This document shows positions 59,458 through 64,000 of a stretch of DNA of 64,000 nucleotides, piece after piece. The notes under the pieces are model-generated. The model was not told the DNA's origin and searched no databases. It worked only from the letters and a program-made list of their open reading frames with translations. Each line of letters opens with the position of its first letter. Within the stretch, counting starts at the first letter, position 1. A program made the translations under genes and the position numbers. This DNA comes from CAZPXZ01 sp965221505 (lineage in GTDB: Bacteria > Pseudomonadota > Alphaproteobacteria > Rhodobacterales > CAZPXZ01). The stretch covers positions 1,116,001-1,180,000 of the forward strand of contig CBDCSI010000002.1 in NCBI GenBank assembly GCA_965221505.1, given 5' to 3'.

Positions 59458-62346
59458 ATGTCCGACGACCGGTCTCCGGCGTCAAGCGGTGCGAGCTATC
59501 GCGAAACGCTCTTCCTGCCAAGGACCGACTTCCCGATGCGCGCCGGACTCCCCAGGCGCGAGCCGGACCTGCTGGCGAGATGGGAGCGCGTGGACCTTCA
59601 CCGGCGCCAGCGGCAAGCGAGCCGGGGGCGGCCCCTGTTCGTGCTGCATGACGGCCCTCCCTACGCCAACGGCCATCTGCATATCGGCCACGCGCTCAAC
59701 AAGATCCTGAAGGACATGGTCTACCGCTCCCAGCAGATGCTGGGAACGGACGCCCGCTACGTGCCGGGCTGGGACTGCCACGGGCTGCCGATCGAGTGGA
59801 AGGTCGAGGAGGACTTCCGGTCGAGGGGTCGCAACAAGGACGACGTTCCGGTGGCCGAGCTGCGCAAGGCGTGCCGGGAGTTCGCGGAGCACTGGATCGG
59901 CGTCCAGCGCGAGGAATTTCTCCGCCTCGGCATCGGCGGCGACTGGAGCGACCCCTACACGACCATGGCACGGGAGTCCGAGGCCGCGATCGTGCGCGAG
60001 TTTCATACGTTCCTGATGAACGGCTCCCTCTACCGCGGCTCGAAGCCGGTGATGTGGTCCTCGGTCGAGCGCACCGTGCTCGCCGAGGCGGAGATCGAGT
60101 ATTACGACCGGACCTCGCCGACGGTGACGGTGTCGTTTCCGGTAGTGAGGGCCGGCGCCCCGAAACTCGAAGGCACGTCGGTCCTGATCTGGACCACCAC
60201 GCCCTGGACGATCCCTTCGAACCGGGCGATCGCCTGGTCGTCGGACGTGCCGTACGGCGTGTATCGGGTCGTCGCCGCCCCGGCGGACAACTGGGCGAAG
60301 CCCGGCGACAGGGTGGCGCTGGCCGATTCCCTCGCCGAGGGCGTCTTTGCGGAAGCCCGCGTCGAGTCGTTCGAGCGCGAGGGCGACGCCGAGGGGCTCG
60401 CCGGGACCGTCTGTGCGCATCCCCTGCGCGGCGCCGCCGGCGCGGAGGGTTTCTGGGACTACGAGGTGCCGCTCCACGAAGCCCGGTTCGTGACCGAGGA
60501 CACGGGCACCGGCTTCGTGCACGTCGCGCCGTCGCACGGCGCCGACGACTACGAACTTGCGGTCGAAAAGGGAATCCCGCTCTCGCATAACGTCGACGAG
60601 GACGGCCGCTTCGTCGATACCGTCCCGTTTTTCGCCGGCGAGGCCGTTTTCCGGCCGAACGGCAAGGAGGGCGGCGCGAACCGGGCCGTGTCGGAGCGGC
60701 TCCGGGAATCGGGAAGGCTCTTCGCGCAGGGGCGCCTGCAGCATGCCTACCCGCATAGCTGGCGGTCCAAGGCGCCGCTGATCTTCCGCAACACGCAGCA
60801 ATGGTTCATCGGCGTCGACACGCCGCTTGACGACGGCCTGGACGAGGACGGCGCGACGATTCGCGAGCGGGCGCTCCGGTCGATCAACCGTCGCGTTCGC
60901 TGGGTGCCGGAAGCCGGCGGACGGCGGTTGCGAAACATGATCGAGATTCGTCCGGACTGGGTCATCTCGCGCCAGCGCGCCTGGGGAGTCCCGCTCGCCT
61001 GCTTCCAGAACCGTCGCACCGGCGAATTGCTTCGCGACCCGGAGGTCAACGAGCGCATTGCGGAGGCCTTCCGCGACGGCGGGGCGGACGCGTGGTTCCT
61101 GCCGGGCGCCGCGGCGAGGTTTCTCGGGCCGGAGCGCGACCCGGACGACTGGACGAAGATCGACGACATTCTCGACGTCTGGTTCGAATCCGGCAGCACG
61201 CACGCCTTCGCCCTGGCCGACCGGGACCCGGCCCTGTGGCCGGCGTCGCTCTATCTCGAGGGCACCGACCAGCACCGAGGATGGTTCCACTCTTCCCTGC
61301 TGCAGGGCTGCGGAACCCGGGGGCGGGCCCCGTATCACGCGGTCCTCACCCACGGCTTCGTGCTGGACGAGAACGGCGAGAAGATGTCCAAGTCGAAGGG
61401 CAACATCGTCGCGCCGCAGGAAGTCATCCGGGACTACGGCGCGGACATCCTGCGGCTCTGGATCGCGAGTTCCGACACGGCGCAAGACCTCCGCATCGGG
61501 CCGGGAATTCTCAAGTCGAACGCGGATTCCTACCGCCGGCTTCGCAATTCCCTGCGCTTTCTGCTCGGCAACCTCGACGGTTGGGACGATTCGGAACGCA
61601 TCGGCCGCTCGCTCATGCCGGATCTGGAACGCTGGGTGCTCCATCGCCTGACGGAACTCGACGACGGGATCCGAACGGCCTACGACGCCTTCGCCTTCCA
61701 GCGCGCCTTCACCATGCTGTTCAACTTCTGCACCAACGACCTGTCGTCGTTCTACTTCGACGTCCGCAAGGACGTGCTGTATTGCGCCGCGGCGAATTCG
61801 ATCGAGCGGCGTTCGTGCAGGACCGTGCTCGACGCGCTGTTCCATCGCGTCTGCCGGTGGCTGGCGCCGCTCCTGTGCTTCACGGCCGAGGAAGCCTGGA
61901 TCCGGCGCTTCGGCGACGACGACGACAATTCGATCCATTTGCAGCTCTACCCGGAGACGCCCCCGAACTGGCGGGATCCGGACCTGGCCGCTTCCATGCA
62001 CCGGCTTCGCGCGGTACGGCGCGCGGTCACCGGCGCGCTCGAGGGAGCGCGGCGCGAGAAGCGCATGGGATCGGCGCTCGAAGCCCTCTGCACCGTCCAC
62101 GTCGAGGACGCGGAACTGGCGGCCGCGCTCGACGAGACGGCGTTTGCCGAACTCTGCATCGTCTCGGCAATCCGCGTCCGGGACGGCGCGGGGCCGGCGA
62201 ACGCGTTCCGCCTGGAGGACGTCCCCGGCGTCTCCGTTCTGGTCGAGTCCGCCCCGGGCGAACGCTGCGACCGCTGCTGGCGGGTGCTGGAAGACACGAC
62301 GGACGGCATCTGCGTCCGCTGCGCGTCGGTTCTGAAACGCCGGTAG
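59458..62346 (+). CDS. ileS: Isoleucyl-tRNA synthetase
   Basis: A 962-residue class I synthetase. The HIGH motif is in 'DGPPYANGHLHIGHALNKIL' near residue 65; KMSKS is in 'DENGEKMSKSKGNIVAPQEV'; 'SVLIWTTTPWTIPSNRAIAW' belongs to the editing domain. The C-terminal zinc site is 'CDRCWRVLEDTTDGICVRC'. The length is normal. GGAGG five bases before the ATG fixes the start. It is followed 4 bases later by lspA, the usual arrangement. Confidence 0.97.
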   Translation: MSDDRSPASSGASYRETLFLPRTDFPMRAGLPRREPDLLARWERVDLHRRQRQASRGRPLFVLHDGPPYANGHLHIGHALNKILKDMVYRSQQMLGTDARYVPGWDCHGLPIEWKVEEDFRSRGRNKDDVPVAELRKACREFAEHWIGVQREEFLRLGIGGDWSDPYTTMARESEAAIVREFHTFLMNGSLYRGSKPVMWSSVERTVLAEAEIEYYDRTSPTVTVSFPVVRAGAPKLEGTSVLIWTTTPWTIPSNRAIAWSSDVPYGVYRVVAAPADNWAKPGDRVALADSLAEGVFAEARVESFEREGDAEGLAGTVCAHPLRGAAGAEGFWDYEVPLHEARFVTEDTGTGFVHVAPSHGADDYELAVEKGIPLSHNVDEDGRFVDTVPFFAGEAVFRPNGKEGGANRAVSERLRESGRLFAQGRLQHAYPHSWRSKAPLIFRNTQQWFIGVDTPLDDGLDEDGATIRERALRSINRRVRWVPEAGGRRLRNMIEIRPDWVISRQRAWGVPLACFQNRRTGELLRDPEVNERIAEAFRDGGADAWFLPGAAARFLGPERDPDDWTKIDDILDVWFESGSTHAFALADRDPALWPASLYLEGTDQHRGWFHSSLLQGCGTRGRAPYHAVLTHGFVLDENGEKMSKSKGNIVAPQEVIRDYGADILRLWIASSDTAQDLRIGPGILKSNADSYRRLRNSLRFLLGNLDGWDDSERIGRSLMPDLERWVLHRLTELDDGIRTAYDAFAFQRAFTMLFNFCTNDLSSFYFDVRKDVLYCAAANSIERRSCRTVLDALFHRVCRWLAPLLCFTAEEAWIRRFGDDDDNSIHLQLYPETPPNWRDPDLAASMHRLRAVRRAVTGALEGARREKRMGSALEALCTVHVEDAELAAALDETAFAELCIVSAIRVRDGAGPANAFRLEDVPGVSVLVESAPGERCDRCWRVLEDTTDGICVRCASVLKRR

Positions 62347-62350
62347 CGCA

Positions 62351-62800
62351 ATGGAAATCGGCGCCTGGCGCGGAATTGCGGTCGCGGCTTCGGTCGTCGC
62401 GATCGACCGGGCCGCCAAGGCCTGGGCGCTGAACGTCCCGATTCTGGCGGAGGGGCGCGAAATCCTGCCCTTCGTCCGCGTGGTCCGCACCTGGAATCCG
62501 GGGATCAATTTCGGCCTGTTCGGCGAATCCGGAGACCTCTCCCTGTTCCTGGCGGCGGTCGCGGTCGCGGTCGGGATCGGCCTCCTCGTCTGGACGCGAA
62601 GCGTTCCGCAATTCTGGCACAACGCGGCCTGCGGACTGGTCGCCGGCGGCGCCCTCGGAAACGCGGTCGATCGCCTGGTCTACGGAGCCGTGCACGACTT
62701 CCTCAACGTCTCGTGCTGCGGGCTGCGCAACCCCTACGCTTTCAATCCGGCGGATTGCGCTATATTTCTGGGAGTGATTCTGCTGGTGGTCCGGCGATGA
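62351..62800 (+). CDS. lspA: Lipoprotein signal peptidase II
   Basis: A 149-residue inner-membrane aspartyl protease that cleaves prolipoprotein signal peptides. Four membrane helices are visible. The catalytic Asps are in 'GALGNAVDRLVYGAVHDFLN' (GNxxDR and VxDF). 'RVVRTWNPGINFGLFGES' is the conserved N-terminal periplasmic region. It starts 4 bp after ileS. Confidence 0.94.
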   Translation: MEIGAWRGIAVAASVVAIDRAAKAWALNVPILAEGREILPFVRVVRTWNPGINFGLFGESGDLSLFLAAVAVAVGIGLLVWTRSVPQFWHNAACGLVAGGALGNAVDRLVYGAVHDFLNVSCCGLRNPYAFNPADCAIFLGVILLVVRR

Positions 62801-62822
62801 GAGAAGCTGCGAGGAGTCCTGC

Positions 62823-63359
62823 ATGATTCGGAAGAGCCATCGAACCGTTCTCGCGACGTCTCTTGCGGCGGCGCTGCTCGCCGGCTGCGGCGACAACCAG
62901 GTTCGACGCCAACTCGGGCTGCTGCACCAGGGTCCCGACCCCTTCACGTCGATCGCCAACCAACCGATCGTCATGCCGGACACCGATACCCTGCCGGTCC
63001 CGGACGCGTCGGCCGTATCGCCGATCGAGCCGGATCCCCTTCGCGCCGCGCGCGAGGCGCTCGCGATCGCGGAACCCGCCGGCGGTCCGGCCAGCCGGAC
63101 GGAAGCGCTGCTGCTGGCGACCCTCGACGCCGAAGACGCCGACCCGGCGATCCGTACCCTGGTCGACAGCGAGTACGAGCCCGACGACGACGGAACCCTG
63201 TTCGGCGCGACCCCGCTGGTGCATCGGGTCTTCGGCATCCGGGAGCGCGTCCTGCGGCGCGAGAACGCGATCGATCCGGCGGCGGAACTCGAGCGTCTGC
63301 GGCAATCCGGAATCGTCACCTCGCCCGGGGAGGCGGATCCGGAGGACATCGACTCCTGA
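62823..63359 (+). CDS. Small lipoprotein, DUF3035-like
   Basis: A 178-residue lipoprotein. The signal sequence ends in the lipobox LLAGC (Cys at about 22), followed by 'GDNQVRRQLGLLHQGPDPF'. The mature part is acidic and Pro/Asp-rich with 'PDTDTLPVPDASAV'. The position after lspA and the overall layout suggest the DUF3035 family seen at this place in alphaproteobacteria (from memory, not searched). It may take part in outer-membrane assembly; that is speculative. Confidence 0.7.
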   Translation: MIRKSHRTVLATSLAAALLAGCGDNQVRRQLGLLHQGPDPFTSIANQPIVMPDTDTLPVPDASAVSPIEPDPLRAAREALAIAEPAGGPASRTEALLLATLDAEDADPAIRTLVDSEYEPDDDGTLFGATPLVHRVFGIRERVLRRENAIDPAAELERLRQSGIVTSPGEADPEDIDS

Positions 63360-63482
63360 CGCGTCGCCCGCCCGTCGGGACGGGGAGGCGAACCGCCGGC
63401 GATCGTTCCCCTCGTCCCGGACGCTCGGGACTTCGTGCAGGTTCGATACCTGATCGGGCTTCGAAGGCCGTATACTGAGGCC

Positions 63483-64000
63483 ATGGAGAGCCCGGTCCCG
63501 GCAGCCGGCGGCATACGTCGGCTGGACACCCGCACGATCAACCGCATCGCGGCGGGCGAGGTCGTGGAGCGGCCCGCCTCCGCCGTCAAGGAGCTGGTCG
63601 AGAACGCCCTCGACGCCGACGCCTCGAACGTCGAAGTCGAGATCGAGGACGGCGGACGGCGTCTGATTCGGGTGATCGACGACGGTCACGGCATTCCGGC
63701 GGACCAGCTGGCGCTCGCCGTCGAGCGGCATGCGACTTCGAAGCTCCCGAACGACGACCTATTCGCCATTCGCACCATGGGGTTTCGCGGCGAAGCCCTG
63801 GCCGCGATCGCCGGCGTCAGCCGCTTCTCGCTGACCAGCCGGCACGCCGGCGCTGACGGCGCATGGCGCATCGAGGTCGACGCGGGCCGGGTCGGGGAGC
63901 CCCGCCCGGCCGCCTTGCCGCGAGGCACCCGGGTCGAGGCGAGAGACCTATTCCACGCGACGCCCGCGCGGCTCAAGTTCCTGCGCGGCGAGCGGTCGGA
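63483..64000 (+). CDS. mutL: DNA mismatch repair protein MutL, N-terminal part (cut by window)
   Basis: The first 172 residues of MutL. The GHKL ATPase motifs are 'RIAAGEVVERPASAVKELVE' with 'NALDADA' (motif I), 'IRVIDDGHGIPADQL' (motif II), 'RHATSKLPNDDLFAIRTMGF' and 'GFRGEALAAIAGVSRFSL' (motif III). The ATG at 63483 is preceded by TATACT (63471-63476), a possible -10 element, rather than a clear ribosome site. The gene continues past the window edge. Confidence 0.95.
   Translation, partial: MESPVPAAGGIRRLDTRTINRIAAGEVVERPASAVKELVENALDADASNVEVEIEDGGRRLIRVIDDGHGIPADQLALAVERHATSKLPNDDLFAIRTMGFRGEALAAIAGVSRFSLTSRHAGADGAWRIEVDAGRVGEPRPAALPRGTRVEARDLFHATPARLKFLRGERS

Overview
This is a GC-rich, gene-dense chromosomal window that looks alphaproteobacterial, probably Rhodospirillales-like. 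That placement is an inference from the ileS-lspA-lipoprotein(DUF3035-like)-mutL order, the many high-affinity ABC and TTT uptake systems, and strong start/stop-overlap operon packing. Most genes are short-spaced catabolic operons. Housekeeping genes (mutY, rnhB, truA, a tRNA-Arg, ileS, lspA, mutL) lie at the right end.

Layout. 1-4952: the tail of a glutamine-synthetase-family gene, then a five-gene Liv-type ABC operon (binding protein, two ATPases, two permeases). 5163-7612: an accessory island with a truncated IS1595-type transposase, a gamma-class adenine methyltransferase and a small PD-(D/E)XK-like protein that overlaps it, probably a compact restriction-modification pair. 7711-12317: a BMP/nucleoside-type ABC operon, followed by a PQQ-type sugar dehydrogenase. 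13782-17838: a GntR(FCD) regulator with a palindromic operator, an acyl-CoA ligase and a TPP-dependent lyase. 18870-30077 (minus): a giant secreted, surface-type protein with FN3 and Ig-like domains, 17 tandem 106-residue Calx-beta-like repeats of exactly 318 bp each, and a C-terminal beta-barrel. It lies between two direct copies of a ~1.6 kb segment (TPP-lyase 3' part plus downstream DNA); the right copy of the lyase is a frameshifted pseudogene. 31784-34108 holds two poorly recognised membrane proteins.

34782-44308: a catabolic cluster with a GntR/HutC regulator, split transketolase, TctC-TctB-TctA tricarboxylate-type transporter, sulfatase and acetolactate-synthase-like TPP enzyme. The same operator-like element precedes the regulator and the transporter. 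44450-45849: an AAA/DUF4143 ATPase preceded by seven 22-bp tandem repeats that run into its start codon. 46278-48821: an outer-membrane protein and mutY, divergent. 48869-56744 (minus): a sugar/sugar-acid regulon with a ribose-type ABC importer, GntR(FCD), SDR, AGE-family epimerase, glucarate-dehydratase-like enolase and SMP-30 lactonase. TTGTATACAA-type palindromes precede both the regulator and the transporter. 56861-59277 (minus): rnhB, tRNA-Arg(CCT), truA (its stop codon lies inside the tRNA) and a DUF547 protein. 59458-64000: ileS, lspA, lipoprotein and mutL (cut by the window edge).

The points most worth following are the giant repeat protein and its flanking duplication, the compact R-M pair with an unrecognised endonuclease, the 22-bp repeat/ATPase arrangement, the truA/tRNA overlap, and the three regulator/operator pairs. 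All calls come from reading the sequence; no database search was run.
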